A stretch of 64,000 bases of DNA from Hippopus hippopus (Eukaryota; Mollusca; Bivalvia; Cardiida; Cardiidae). A program made the translations under genes and the position numbers. Below are positions 48,862-59,865 of the stretch, one piece after another. The notes beneath the pieces are model-generated. The model was given only the letters and a program-made list of their open reading frames with translations, did no database searches and was not told the origin of the DNA. Positions within the stretch are counted from its first letter, which is position 1; every line of letters starts with the position of its first letter. The stretch is from contig OX328113.1 in NCBI GenBank assembly GCA_946811185.2, positions 18,002,521 through 18,066,520 of the forward strand, in the 5' to 3' direction.

Positions 48862-49087
48862 TTAACTCTTTCCTGAAACAACACAATTTTGGACAAGTCC
48901 AAACTGAAAGCATTTGCAGACTGTCAGATGACAAATTAAGTGCGACCCAGATGATGGGACTAAAAAATGTCTTTGAAAGGGTAGAAAACATTGTGGGAAA
49001 AGGAGAAAATGCTGGTAACCAGCATTTTCTCCTTTTCCAACAATGTTTTCGAAAAGTTTCTTCCAGGATTGTTTGGTAAAGGGTTAA
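48862..49087 (-). mobile_element. MITE-A, complete
   Basis: TTAACTCTTTCCTGAAACAA to TTGTTTGGTAAAGGGTTAA with perfect centre AAATGCTGGTAACCAGCATT. Confidence 0.88.
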
Positions 49088-49315
49088 ATTCCCTTCACCA
49101 CCAATAGACATCTTTTTTGCATCTTTCAGCTGACCACTTTTGACAAGACAATTCTGGCCAAAGTAAAGATTGCTCCTTATGAGCAAATTCCTTGTTTGCC
49201 AAGATGTTTTAAAATGCAATCTGCTGAAAAAATATCACATGTTTGAATAATGAACATACATGTTGAGTGTTATGACTGGGTTCTCGGCTCCTTCATACAA
49301 AACCATCCAATGTGT

Positions 49316-49682
49316 TTAACTCTTTACCAAATGAAAAATTTTAGACTGGTCCAAATTGAAAGCAGCCAACAAATACAAAGATACTCAAATGATGGGATTT
49401 GTATCAGAAAGGATAGAAAACATTGTGGGAAAAGGAGAAAATGCTGGTTAGCAGGGGAGTTAAAACTTGGGACTGTGTGGTAAAGGGCTGAGTCTTTACC
49501 ACACAATCTAGTGTTTTCTATAACAATCAGACAGAGAAGGCTTTTAGAAATGTTGTGAGGAAAAAAAACAAGGAAGTCCTTGAAATAGCATTTTCTCCTT
49601 TAACCACTATGTTTTTATTCATTCAAAGACAAATCCCATCACTTGGGACACATTTAATTTACTGACTTTGTCTAAAATAATC
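49316..49682. mobile_element. Two MITE-A copies (49316-49492 -, 49491-49682 +)
   Basis: The first has only one palindrome arm (ATTGTGGGAAAAGGAGAAAA). The second starts CTTTACCACACAATCTAG and is diverged. Confidence 0.7.
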
Positions 49683-49840
49683 ATACTTGAACAAATATCT
49701 CTTCTTGAATTTAGTAGGAAAGATTTCCTCTTATATAAATGACTTTGATTTATGATTAGCTCTCTGTTACTTGTCAAGGACCTGCCGAGAAATTTTAAAG
49801 TTTATGTTTATTCCCTTCCCCAGAGTTCTTGAGTCTGCGA

Positions 49841-50053
49841 TTAAATTCTCTGAGTGCCTTAGGCAAAAACATGGGCTTTTGCAGACAGCATAGATCAAGA
49901 TCAGACTGCACAGAATGTGCAGTCTGATCTTGGATCTATCCTGTCTGTTTGTTTAGTCAAGCCTATCATATGAAAATCTTTGCAAGTTTAAGTTTATTTT
50001 TTTTTAGCCTTCAAAAGAGGTCCAGTTTCATTATTTGGCACTGAAAGAGTTAA
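49841..50053. mobile_element. MITE-B, 213-bp subfamily
   Basis: TTAAATTCTCTGAGTGCC to TTTGGCACTGAAAGAGTTAA; near-perfect palindrome CATAGATCAAGATCAGACTG and complement. Confidence 0.88.
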
Positions 50054-50489
50054 TGTACTATAATAAAAAATGTGGGCAACATTAACACTGTCAAACACTA
50101 TGTTTCTTTAGTGATTATCATTTAAATGTGTAGCCATAGGAGCACAGACACTTTACTTTTTTTTGCTTGGGAATCATGTTCCATTCCTAAAATGACTTCC
50201 AAACGCATTCTTTCTTATGGTTTCCAATGGATGTAATAACATCGGATTGTTTGGTAAAGGGTAAACCAATCATCATTTACCAAATGGGTGAAATCTTTTT
50301 ATCACAATCTTAACTTCATCTTTTTGACTTAATCATGCCTTTTATGCATATCAAGATCACACATAATCTTCCTTAATTCAAAGATTTTTATTTTATCTTA
50401 TCATCTTGTTCAAACCTTTCTTAGCTAAAAAAATTTGTTTTTATCATCATTTAATACAAACATGCGCGCTAAATGACCAAAGCTGTCGA
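50054..50489. other. Mostly unassigned, with a MITE-A end trace near 50245
   Basis: ATCGGATTGTTTGGTAAAGG resembles a MITE-A terminus; the rest is not recognised. Confidence 0.4.
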
Positions 50490-50628
50490 TGCTCCATAAA
50501 ACAACTTTCATTCCAAATGGGTGAAACACATCAGAGCCCTTGCCTTGTACCTGTGAGACCCAGAACAGCATGAATAATGAAAGCCTCCTAAAAGACCGTT
50601 CAATCAATCAATCAATCAATCAACAGTT
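50490..50628 (+). mobile_element. SINE 3' fragment with (AATC)n tail
   Basis: TGTACCTGTGAGACCCAGAA, CCTCCTAAAAGACCGTTC, five CAAT units. Confidence 0.65.
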
Positions 50629-50714
50629 TAAAAAGACACAGTTTTCTGAATAGGAACATTGCCATTTACTGTCACAATATTTCTATGTTCAATTTAAGTT
50701 TAACACCTTTATAA

Positions 50715-50930
50715 TTTTGGTTAAAACATCCCGGTATGTGCAACTATCCATTGCTCTCTTGCAGTGTCTTGTTACCAGTACTTCACACAACATTCTTTCC
50801 AACCCAGTGACACATAAACATAGTCAAAACAGCATTCGGGTTACAGACAAGCTTGGGATCAAACCTGGAACCCTAGACTGCAAGCCCTATATGTCAACAA
50901 CTGAAGGCTACAGCCACAACAAACATAAGG
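50715..50930 (-). mobile_element. SINE type I, diverged
   Basis: GTTACCAGTACTTCACACAA, CATTCTTTCCAACCCAGTGA, GCTTGGGATCAAACCTGGAA. Confidence 0.6.
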
Positions 50931-51012
50931 AGGTTTGCAATGTCTGACATGGGGGGGGGGGCCACAAATTTTTTAAGCCTTTATCTATAGGGTTGACTAT
51001 TGAGGCCAAAAT

Positions 51013-51106
51013 CTACTATTGCGATAGTATTGACATTGGAAAAAATACTATTGCAATAGTATTGATATTGCCTGTTACTATTGCAATACTATTGCAATAC
51101 TATTGG
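51013..51106. repeat. Short palindromic tandem repeat
   Basis: Six near-copies of CTATTGC(G/A)ATA(G/C)TATTG in ~95 bp; each unit is itself palindromic. They may be subterminal repeats of a decayed transposon. Confidence 0.7.
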
Positions 51107-52084
51107 ATGAATTGCAAGAGATGAATTTCACCAAATTACATCTTGAAACCATGTTTTAGACTAATACTTTCTCCGAGTAGTTTAAATTCTACTTGAGTAT
51201 AGTTTTGAATAGCAAATAAAGGGAAAAATAGAGTTAAATGCAAGATGCTCAATAAATTTCAATGACATTTTTTTCTAAATGCAGATGGCTCACAAAAATT
51301 TTAACATACCTAATTACTCTGAACTTTGAAGTCAACTTTTAAGTCTGATTGATATACAACAGCATGCAAAGCACAAAATGCTGACAAATGCTGGTGGTTC
51401 ATAAACACACCTAATAAAAAGTAATTATAAAGCAACTTTAAACTTTTAAAGAAATCACCTTTTAAATGTGAGCCCTTAAGGTTTTTTTGAGTTGATAGAA
51501 TTTATCTAATTTTACCCATAATTGGCCAATATATTCAGACAGAAAAAATAATTACTTTTGTTTAGTCTCCAAATCTTTAGGAAATTATCATTCTGAAAAA
51601 AAGGGGATGGCCGAAATAATAGGTTTTACCTTGTTGTATGTGTATCCAAAAAGTGTGTTATATAAAGATATTTGTATAAATTTACTGCTTATAGTCATTA
51701 AAAAGCTGAAAAGACGATCTGAAGTGACTCTGATCGGACAATGTCAAAGAGACATTTTGTTGTGTCATGGGTTTCCGTGTTTTTTACTCCGATCAGTTTT
51801 TCATGTCTGTTAATTTCTGGCTAGGTATTTCCACATGATTTGTCAAAAAGATTGTCAATGAGGGTAACAAGTAACTTCAAAACCTGTCATTTTTCACAAG
51901 AAAAGCGTATAATGGCATTTTTTGTCCATGCATTTTCTTACGCGAAGTCTCGGGTGTAACCAGAATTTCTTACGTGAATTTCAATTCTATAATGTGATTT
52001 ACGCAATAATTTGCGCGAGTGGGAACACTGTTAAACATTATCTTACCTTTTTTAGCCCGAGAAAGAAGTAGCTTTCTAATACGA
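51107..52084. other. No gene or known repeat seen
   Basis: AT-rich; the 68-codon frame at 51607-51813 has no recognisable domain. Possibly the interior of a decayed hAT-like element. Confidence 0.4.
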
Positions 52085-52185
52085 GTTAAGTCATAGTACA
52101 GAAGTGGATGGTATAGATCCAAGATCAGACAGCGTGTTCTGTTTAGTCTGATGTCTATCTACGCCATCCGCCAACTTTGAAAATC
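52085..52185. mobile_element. MITE-B core, diverged
   Basis: ATAGATCCAAGATCAGACAG and GTCTATCTACGCCATCCG. Confidence 0.6.
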
Positions 52186-52735
52186 GCCATCTTGCCATCA
52201 GCTGAGTAAATCAGAACGACCATAATGAAGATCTATATTAAAAGCCATCTGTCTACAAGATGCCTGTCGGCCTGTCGTGGGTACACAAATGTTTGCAGTA
52301 AAATTTGGATAAGGGGTAAGACGTAACATGCAAATCATTCGAAGCGACTGAGTTGTAACGCACCTGTTTAATTTACACACTTAAACTGGTCTGCTCGAAG
52401 AAACTTGTATCTAGCTGCAGGTCAACCTCCAATCAATTCAAAGTGATCATGCAATAAGCCTATTTCATGCACGATTTACATGTACACCAGCTGATAAAGC
52501 CTTTTTGCATTTAGTAATACAGCTGTTTCAAGAACACGCCAGTCGTGTCACGTTTTGTGTAGTCAGCATAAAAAAGTGCGGCTGTTTTCTAAAAATTAAT
52601 CTAATTCCTTGCAGCCGAAATAAAGAGAATGCATTTGAAATGGATTACTGATAAATAAAGAAAAGAAAGAACGAGGTTTAGTATTCATTTTTCATAGTAG
52701 ATTTATTTATTGCTTATGGAGGGACAACACGCATG
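52186..52735. other. No gene or known repeat seen
   Basis: Somewhat higher GC than its surroundings but no coding motif. Confidence 0.4.
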
Positions 52736-52910
52736 GTTATGGTTTTGGCGGTCTGTGTAGATTAAGATTAGACTGCAGGCAGACTGTTTGGTCTGATCTT
52801 TGATCTAAATCCACACTTTTCGCTTTGGTGAGAAGTTTTTAACAAAAACACCCTTAGTGTTGCAATTATTTTGGTCTAATTTCATGACTTAAAATTACCG
52901 CTGAGTTAAT
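52736..52910. mobile_element. MITE-B, diverged
   Basis: GTGTAGATTAAGATTAGACT, GTCTGATCTTTGATCTAAAT, GGTCTAATTTCATGACTT. Confidence 0.55.
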
Positions 52911-53184
52911 CAGCTCTCGAAGGATTCGTTTTCGTAACGATGAACATTGCTATGCAGAAATGAATATTATGCAGCCGATCATTATTGAAAACATATTCCA
53001 AAAAATTACCCGTCTAATATTTTGGAGAAATTAACGTTACGGAATGTCCGAATATTTAAGAAAACTTGCTTTTGGAAGTGTTCAGAGAAAGAATTAAAAA
53101 ATAAATTATTTTTGTAAATAATTAAACGTGTCCAAACTTTTAGGGCGTCTGAATACATTAGCGAATTGCAGTATTTTCGCTCTC

Positions 53185-53331
53185 TTTCTTGTCAGTGAAA
53201 CTATCGAAACTATCGATATTTGAGGTAACTATCGGCGATAGTTATCGATTTTCAACATAACAATCGATGCAGTAGCATCGACTCGCTCACCATCGCGATC
53301 CATCGATAGTCCGATGTATCGTTACACCCCT
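53185..53331 (-). mobile_element. hAT-like transposon end
   Basis: On the minus strand it starts TAGGGGTGTAACGATACATC, close to the common hAT terminus CAGGGGTGTAACGATA, and is followed by several CTATCGATA-type subterminal repeats. The opposite end was not identified with certainty. Confidence 0.55.
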
Positions 53332-53548
53332 ATTTATCTAATGACAAAATTTTGGATAGGTGTAAAGCCTTTGCAGACAAAATATTATATCTGATTCAAA
53401 TGATGGGATTTGTAACAGAAAGGGTAGCAAACATTCTGGAAAAAGAAGAAAATGCTTGTCATCAGCATTTTCTTCTTTTCCTGCAATGTTTTTAAAAGCC
53501 TCCTTTCTCACAGTCATTAAAACTCTGGATTGTGTGGTAAGGGGTTAA
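53332..53548 (-). mobile_element. MITE-A, left end replaced by the hAT-like end
   Basis: AATGACAAAATTTTGGATAG at the left without the TTAACYCTTTACC end; centre AAATGCTTGTCATCAGCATT; end GTGTGGTAAGGGGTTAA. Confidence 0.75.
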
Positions 53549-53758
53549 CACTTATTTTTCTGTGTGAGAAAGGACTTGAGAAAATGAAAAATAGTTGACT
53601 ATCAAACCCTGAGAATTGATGATTTGTATTTAGACAAAATTCAATTCTCTATCACAGCTAACACTGATTCTACAATGGTTATGTGGCAAGGTAATGCATT
53701 ACTAAAACAGCCATTTTTAAACTTCCAATACCTTTTTCAGTAACACAGACAGAAACAT

Positions 53759-53970
53759 CTAACCCTTTACCAAGTTTTCACGACCCTGAGAAAGAAGGCT
53801 TTTGAAAACATTGTGGGAAAAGGAGAAAATGCTGGTTACCAGCATTTTCTTCTTTTCCCACAATGTTTTTTATCCTATCAAAGTCAATTTGCATCATTTG
53901 AGTCACAATTATCTTCTGCAAATGCTTTCAGTTTAGATAAGTCTACAATTATGTTGCTTGGTAAGGATTT
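53759..53970 (+). mobile_element. MITE-A
   Basis: TAACCCTTTACCAAGTTTTC, centre AAATGCTGGTTACCAGCATT, end TTGGTAAGGATTTA. Confidence 0.82.
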
Positions 53971-54332
53971 ACGGGACCAAAAAGAACTTTTTGAAATGAA
54001 TGGAAAACATTGAAGGTAATTAAAGGAAGAATCTTTTGTAACAAGCAACAATGGCCCTTTTTCTTTATTGTTTGAAACTGCATAAATTTTATGATAACTT
54101 GCATAAATCTGTGTTCTTTTAGTTAGCTGATTTGTTTCAAACATACAAATGCAACTTTCAACGTAACATTGATTTCTGTAGAGCAGGAAATGGTTGGAAG
54201 ACAAGATTAGAGATCCTAATTCCGTAGAATTGTCTGACACCTCGGAAAAAATATGTGTCTGATCTCCTCTCATCCATTCAATTTATCGACTCCATTTTTT
54301 CCGACTTCTGCATCAGTTACTTAAACTGTCTT
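53971..54332. other. No gene or known repeat seen
   Basis: A minus-strand 129-codon frame (53884-54273) starts here but its 3' third runs into the MITE-A; no motif recognised. Confidence 0.45.
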
Positions 54333-54573
54333 TTAACTCTCCACCTGAGGTGACAAAATTTTAGACTGGTTGAAATTAAAATAATTTCTTGACTTTATGT
54401 CAAACGTAACTGAAATGATGGGCTTTGTCTTTTTGAAAGGATAGAAAACATTGTTGAGAACGGAGAAAATGCTGGTCACCAGCATTCTCTCCTTTTCCCA
54501 AAATGTTTTCAAAAGTTTTCTACATTACGCATGTGAAAACATAGGATTGTTTGGAAAAGGGCTAATCATCATT
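54333..54573 (-). mobile_element. MITE-A, diverged
   Basis: TTAACTCTCCACCTGAGGTG, centre AATGCTGGTCACCAGCATT, end TTGTTTGGAAAAGGGCTAA. Confidence 0.75.
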
Positions 54574-54640
54574 AACTAAACAATACAAACAAGTGCTGGA
54601 CCTGCAGGTCTGTTCAAAGCTTTCACCTTATTCTAAGTGG

Positions 54641-54895
54641 CTTGCAACACGCGAAAAGGGGCATTCGGATATTTGCGTAAAATGTCGTCTTGGATCAGCC
54701 TGAGCAGTCCGCACAGGCTAATCCGAGACGGCACTTTACGACTATATTAGATTATGTTCCTCGTTAGACTTGTTCAAAACAGAAACTTACATAAAAACGG
54801 AGTGTCGTTTCGGATTAGCCTGTGTGGACTGCGCAGGCTGATCCGAAATGACACTTTACGCAAATTTTTGAATGCCCCTTTTCGCGTGTTGCAGG
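54641..54895. mobile_element. MITE-E with two internal palindromes
   Basis: Ends CTTGCAACACGCGAAAAGGG / CCCTTTTCGCGTGTTGCAGG are inverted, continuing to TTTGCGTAAA / TTTACGCAAA. Two hairpins inside, around GGATCAGCCTGAGCAGTCCG (about 54692) and GATTAGCCTGTGTGGACTGC (about 54818). Confidence 0.88.
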
Positions 54896-55135
54896 CCAAG
54901 TAATAGTGACCATGACCTTAGCCAAAAACTGACATAACAGATTGCAGCATCTGAACACTGTCATTCTGTCCCTGTTGTGAGGTTCAATGCAGGTAACCTT
55001 TGACTTTCCAGTTATTGTAGGATTCAGGTAAGGACAGACAGACTGATGGACAGAAAGACAGGTGAAGGTTATACAGTCCCGGGGATGGACGACAAGCAAA
55101 CCTGAGTCTCCATCACAGAAAACTTGTAGGATTCA
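54896..55135 (+). mobile_element. Pearl-like fragment
   Basis: GACCATGACCTTAGCCAAAA and a GACAGACAGACTGATGGACA microsatellite followed by CAGTCCCGGGGATGGAC; no clear terminal hairpin. Confidence 0.5.
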
Positions 55136-55267
55136 TTGATAGGACAAAATATTACCAACTGTTTTTAACCACAGAATTTTCAATACCAATGGCAACTAAA
55201 GTAACTTTCACGCAGCATAAATCAAAATCAGACTGCAAAGAATGTGCAGTGTGATCTTGGATCTGTG

Positions 55268-56618
55268 CTTGTATTGGAGTTTAACACACTTTTAACAGCT
55301 AATGGAACACATCAAGGAGGTCAGTGCACCTAAGCCTGTCTTTCCTGGCTTTCTCACACCACTACTGACACAACTTCCTTAAACCCCTGTCACACTAGGG
55401 CGGCGATCCCACGGCGTCCAAGAAAAAATGCAGAACGCCAAGGTGCGTGCAGTACGATCGCAAGCATCGTCACAGCAACGCAGTGGCATTACAAGTAGAT
55501 GCATTGGGATCGTCTAGGACGCCAAGGGACGGCGCGCATTTTGAGCATGCACAAAACAAATGCTGTCACTCGGCGTTCTGAGAAGAGCGCAGTGGGATCA
55601 CCGGAAGGTCGTCTTAGCAGCACAGTAAGATCTCCCACAACGCCATAGGAGCTCTGTCGGCGCGCACAGAGGTCGCAGTGCAAACACTATGGTTGTCGGT
55701 GGCGCTCGCATGGAGATTGTATCACATGCTCTGAGATGTCACCGCGTCTCTACTGTGCTTATACGGCTCATCAGTGATGCTTAAACAGCGCATCAACGGC
55801 GCCGACACGGAGTGTTATTTATTTCACTGTGCTCTTAAAACGACTTCTCTGAGCTGCAACGGTGATCATTGCGCTTGTAAGGCGCTTCCACAGCGTCCAT
55901 CAGTCTTTGTCTGACAAAAACGAACATATAGTTGATGAAGTGTGCAAAATAACATTCAATTCACCATGGCTGATGTACGCTAGCAAGCCGGGCTAGTAAT
56001 GATTGAGGAGTTGACAGTGGTTGACCTGCTTTTGTTTGAGAGGGTTGGGGTTTATGTCCTGCTTTTTCCACTTTTCTTTTTGCGAGCATAGTTTTATACT
56101 CCGTTGACTTTTCGAGACCACAGCAAAGAAACAATAGATGAATAAATGTGTATACATACAAATCATTTTCAGAGAGAGTTCATTGTCACTCCATCAGCAT
56201 AGTGTTAGCGCCATGAGAATGCCGTGAACGCCCAGTGCACGCAGCATGAGCACCATGAAAGCGCAGAGCACGCAGTGGTAGCACCATGAGAGCGCAGAGA
56301 ATCGCCAAGAAGAACTCCGTAGGAATGCGATAACGGGCCATAGGAGCTGCGTAGCAATGCCTTTGTCATGGTGAGAACGCTGTGACATCTTCGTCTTCGC
56401 GAAAAACATCTGATTTTTCCTGGCGCTCTGGGAAATTAAACAACATCGTCCCAACGCAGTGGAAACGCCGTATAGTGTGACAGGGGCTTTACCAAGCCAC
56501 TGACTGCTTTTCTCACATGCATCAGAGGTGATAGGCAAAAAACCACTGGAAAGAAAGTTTATCGAACTCACAACCACCAGGTCACAAGTTCAATACGCTA
56601 ACCACTGAGCTACTCGGC
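55268..56618 (-). mobile_element. SINE type II split by a Harbinger-like element
   Basis: Tail side 55268-55381 (TTGTATTGGAGTTTAACACA, CACACCACTACTGACACAAC). Head side 56489-56618 (CACATGCATCAGAGGTGATA, CTAACCACTGAGCTACTCGG). Confidence 0.85.
55382..56488. mobile_element. 1.1-kb GC-rich Harbinger-like non-autonomous element
   Basis: Left end AACCCCTGTCACACTA and right end TAGTGTGACAGGGGCT are inverted with one mismatch. TTA flanks both sides (55379-55381, 56489-56491). Removing the element and one TTA restores the SINE with two mismatches to its relatives. The inside is full of short GCGCAGTGG / CACCATGAGAGCGCAGAG repeats and no conserved protein. The 127-codon minus-strand frame (56194-56577) is made of these repeats. 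Confidence 0.82.
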
Positions 56619-56769
56619 TGTGCAATCTTGGGTCTACATTGTCCACTGCCCTCTTATTAAACTATGACGAAGTCTTTTTCACTAGCTCTGGAAATCTTTT
56701 TTTTAGAACACGGAAACCAATGGAATTTCTGGATTGGTAGCCAAGGAGTTAGCTTCAGAGAGCATCTCA

Positions 56770-56853
56770 ATGTGATTTGCATACGGTGTAGATCAAGCAG
56801 AGACTGCACAGAATGTGCCATCTGATCCTGGATCTACATTGTCTACAATATAA
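56770..56853. mobile_element. MITE-B core
   Basis: GGTGTAGATCAAGCAGAGAC and CTGATCCTGGATCTACATTG. Confidence 0.68.
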
Positions 56854-56925
56854 AAGAATTTTTTAATTCTAATATTGAGAGGTTTTATGATTAGCTGGAA
56901 ATTTTTATTCAATTTGTGTAGTATT

Positions 56926-57174
56926 TTAACTCTTTACAGTAAATGATGTCAAATTTTTCAGACTTGTCCAAATTGAAAGCATTTCTAGACAGAAAATTAA
57001 AAAAGTACCTTAACTCTAAACACAAAATCTGTCTTTCATAGGGTACAAAACATTGTGGTAAAAAGAGAAAATGCTGGTTTCCAGCATTTTCTCTCTTTCC
57101 AACAAAGTTTTCAAAAGTCTTCTTCCTCAAGTTTGCTAGAAGTCAGGATATTTTGCTAAATGGTCAAGGGTTAA
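56926..57174 (-). mobile_element. MITE-A
   Basis: TTAACTCTTTACAGTAAATG to TGGTCAAGGGTTAA; centre AAATGCTGGTTTCCAGCATT. Confidence 0.8.
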
Positions 57175-57935
57175 ATAGCCAATGGAAAAAGTAGAGCAGA
57201 GAAAATCATTGGATTATGCAGACAAAAGAGTTAATGGAAGTCCTGTCAATCAGATTCCTCTTACCTACCATAGTGTCTCTTTTTAACACCTCCCCTGGGG
57301 GTGTTACATTTTCCAACAAAAGGACGGGTGACTAATCAGGTAAAATGACACAGAATTTTCCGAGGACGACGATAACATTACTAGCCAGGTTTTAGTCAGT
57401 GCCAACTACGAAGCGATCACCATGTAAACAATCAGCTGTTTTAATGCAGAATATAAATTTTACCACCAATTATGATTTATTTGGACATTTAATAGCATTC
57501 ATGATTGATATGGGACACAGTGCTTTGATACTTTCACTTTCTTTAAATTTAAGTTATCTGATATTTATTTTGTGGTACAGTGGAAGTTTATACAGTTACA
57601 AGAGGTGTATGTATATTCGGACAGTCAGGTGTTAATAACATTGATTTTTCAAGTACATTAGTTAGGATTATGCTGATGGCGTAAGTTTTTGTTAGAAAAA
57701 AAACTGCGGGAGCATTAATTAGATGGGGATTGTCACCAGGGGTGAAGGGACATTACTGTAGATTGTGATGCACCAGAAATACAGAACTATGAAGATATTA
57801 TGAACGATGGAGAAGTTACAAATGAGCATTTTTTACCATTTGCTACAGTGTTTACTCGCTTCACGAACAGCATAAGTTCTATCAAGCCCTACTTTCACAT
57901 CATTAAATATGGTGGAACAGACTGACTGTAACTGA
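57175..57935. other. No gene or known repeat seen
   Basis: One of the longest stretches free of recognised repeats. A 78-codon plus-strand frame (57399-57635) has a hydrophobic middle but no motif I know. Confidence 0.4.
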
Positions 57936-57939
57936 GGTT

Positions 57940-58045
57940 ACAGAAAACATTGTAGACAAGGAAGAAAATGTTTGCTACAAGCATTTTCTCCATTTCTAAC
58001 AATGTTTTAAGAGCCTTTAGGATCATACAAACATGGCATCCTGTG
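57940..58045. mobile_element. MITE-A remnant
   Basis: GAAAACATTGTAGACAAGGA and AAGCATTTTCTCCATTTC. Confidence 0.45.
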
Positions 58046-58104
58046 GTGATTGTCTGAGATGACAGGCTGTAGTCTGATTCAGAATAATTTCTTTAATCAA
58101 AAAT

Positions 58105-58326
58105 TTTTTACTAAATGACAAAATTCTAGACTTGTCCACAATAAAAGCGCTGTCAATTAAACAATTTAAAGTAGCTTAGCTAGAGAAAGTTCACTCTTTG
58201 GACGGATAGAAAACAATTTTGGAAAAGGAGATAATGGTGATTACCAGCATTTTTACCTTTTTCCAGTGTTTTTAAAGGCCTTCATCCTCAGGGTAGTAAA
58301 CACAGGATTGTTTGGTAAAGGGTTAA
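58105..58326 (-). mobile_element. MITE-A, diverged
   Basis: TTTACTAAATGACAAAATTC, centre GGTGATTACCAGC, end TTGTTTGGTAAAGGGTTAA. Confidence 0.75.
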
Positions 58327-58443
58327 AATAAATGAGGATTATGAGAGTGAATTAAGTAATGACACTTGATCATGCACTACAGTAGATATTGCTTATCTTT
58401 AGCCACAACCTTTTTACATGTTTTCAAGTACATGTATGTGGTT

Positions 58444-58675
58444 TTAACTCTTCAGCGCACAGACCCAAGTGTTAACCATATTAAGGAAATAGCTTCTTGA
58501 AAACCTTGTGGGAAAAGGAGAAAATGCTGGACACCAGCATTTTCTCATTTTCCAACATGGTTTTCAGAATTTTCACAAACAATAGTCATCATTTCAGCTA
58601 AATTCATTACTATGTCGTCTGCATATGCTTTGATTTTGGACCAGTCTAAAATTTTGTCATTTGGTACAGACTTAA
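58444..58675 (+). mobile_element. MITE-A
   Basis: TTAACTCTTCAGCGCACAGA, centre AAATGCTGGACACCAGCATT, end TTTGGTACAGACTTAA. Confidence 0.82.
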
Positions 58676-58772
58676 TTCACACTAACAATCCAAATTTGAC
58701 CACAAACTTTTCCAAATCACCTGAAGCAAATGGTTTCAGGAGGTGGTTTAGAGTCCTCATCAACTTCCTGTC

Positions 58773-59045
58773 AAGCCCTGTAGCGTAGTCTGTAGTGTAC
58801 AGGACTTGAGACCAGGAAGTTGCTGGTTCAAATCCCTAGCTCGACAAATTTCTTTTCGAAGATTGATGACAGTCATTGCGACAGGATCCACTCCTCTCTC
58901 ACATTCTGGTCATCTTGTTGTGTCAGAAAGCAGCTGATGGCTTGGGAAGAGTATATATGATAAGTATCAGTAAAAGAAACCCTAGGAAAGCATGGATAGG
59001 TGCAATGGTCACCAAAAGGTAACTGGAATAATGTTGAAAATAAAC
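58773..59045 (+). mobile_element. SINE type I, near full length
   Basis: Head AAGCCCTGTAGCGTAGTCTG, B box TGGTTCAAATCCC, core GAAGATTGATGACAGTCATT, end GGAATAATGTTGAAAAT without the tail. Confidence 0.85.
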
Positions 59046-59865
59046 TCATCATCTTCCATTTCCAAATTATGTTTATAACTGAACCAAAAAGAAGGTTACA
59101 TTCTAAACTGATAGTTACAGGCACCCAATAGTTCTACCTTTTGCTTCAAATAGACACATCGATGGCAATGTTAGAGGTTCTTGACTCTTAGTTACGATTG
59201 GATCAGTTCTTTGTTCACACTGAGCAGTTTCTCAATCGGTCATAATACCATCATGTTTGTTTCTAACCAAGAGCATTTTCTGCATCCAAATTGTACAATG
59301 CACCATATTTATTTCGCTGTTCCGTCTTTTGCTTCAAAAACTTTCCATGATGCAAAAGGTACACTTCCCATCCAGGGAAATACTAACAGCTTTAACAAGG
59401 CATGGGCACCAAATTTAACAGACAAAAAAATCAATTTATGTATTGAAGCCCTAAGTTTCTGTCTTCAGTCTATATGTTCTTCAGCTTCTGTCTCTAGTCA
59501 TAATGTTCTTCGAACTTTTTTCAAGGGAATAACACTCCGATACTTTTTTATACAATCACATTTCTATTTCTTCATTTCAATTTTGTTGAATGCTCAATGT
59601 TGGATACTTTTTCTGCAGACGCTTTCATTTATAAGAGTCTAAAATTTGTTGTTTTGTGACAGAAAATTGCTGACAAAAGTACGATGAAAATCAAAATCAA
59701 GCCAAATCGCATCAAAACTTTAAAGGTAATTACCACGTTCAACTTCTTTTCAGCTTTCTAAGAGCAACAACTCACTTAACAGAGCATCTTTAACCAAGCT
59801 TGGATTCTGCTTTACCTTGTCTTTGGACGATTCAGTCCAACAAGCATTGCAGGATTCAATAATTA
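59046..59865. other. No assigned gene; one 153-codon open frame
   Basis: The frame 59181-59642 is the longest outside the LINE, but its composition (F, S, L rich) and lack of motifs make it unconvincing. Its end overlaps text like a MITE-A terminus (CTGCAGACGCTTTCATTTAT). Confidence 0.4.

Larger units (their letters stand above)
55170..56751. mobile_element. MITE-B containing a SINE that contains a Harbinger-like element
   Basis: Left MITE-B arm AAATCAAAATCAGACTGCAA...GATCTTGGATCT (to about 55267). The right continuation ATCTTGGGTCTACATTGTCC is from about 56624. The break is filled by the SINE. Confidence 0.75.

Noticed and set aside
53884..54273. 129-codon minus-strand frame
   Set aside because: Its last third is MITE-A sequence and no domain is visible.
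56194..56577. 127-codon minus-strand frame
   Set aside because: Lies in the internal repeats of the Harbinger-like element and extends into the SINE.
59181..59642. 153-codon open frame as a gene
   Set aside because: No recognisable domain, low-complexity F/S/L-rich composition, no splice or promoter support, and its end overlaps a MITE-A-like terminus.
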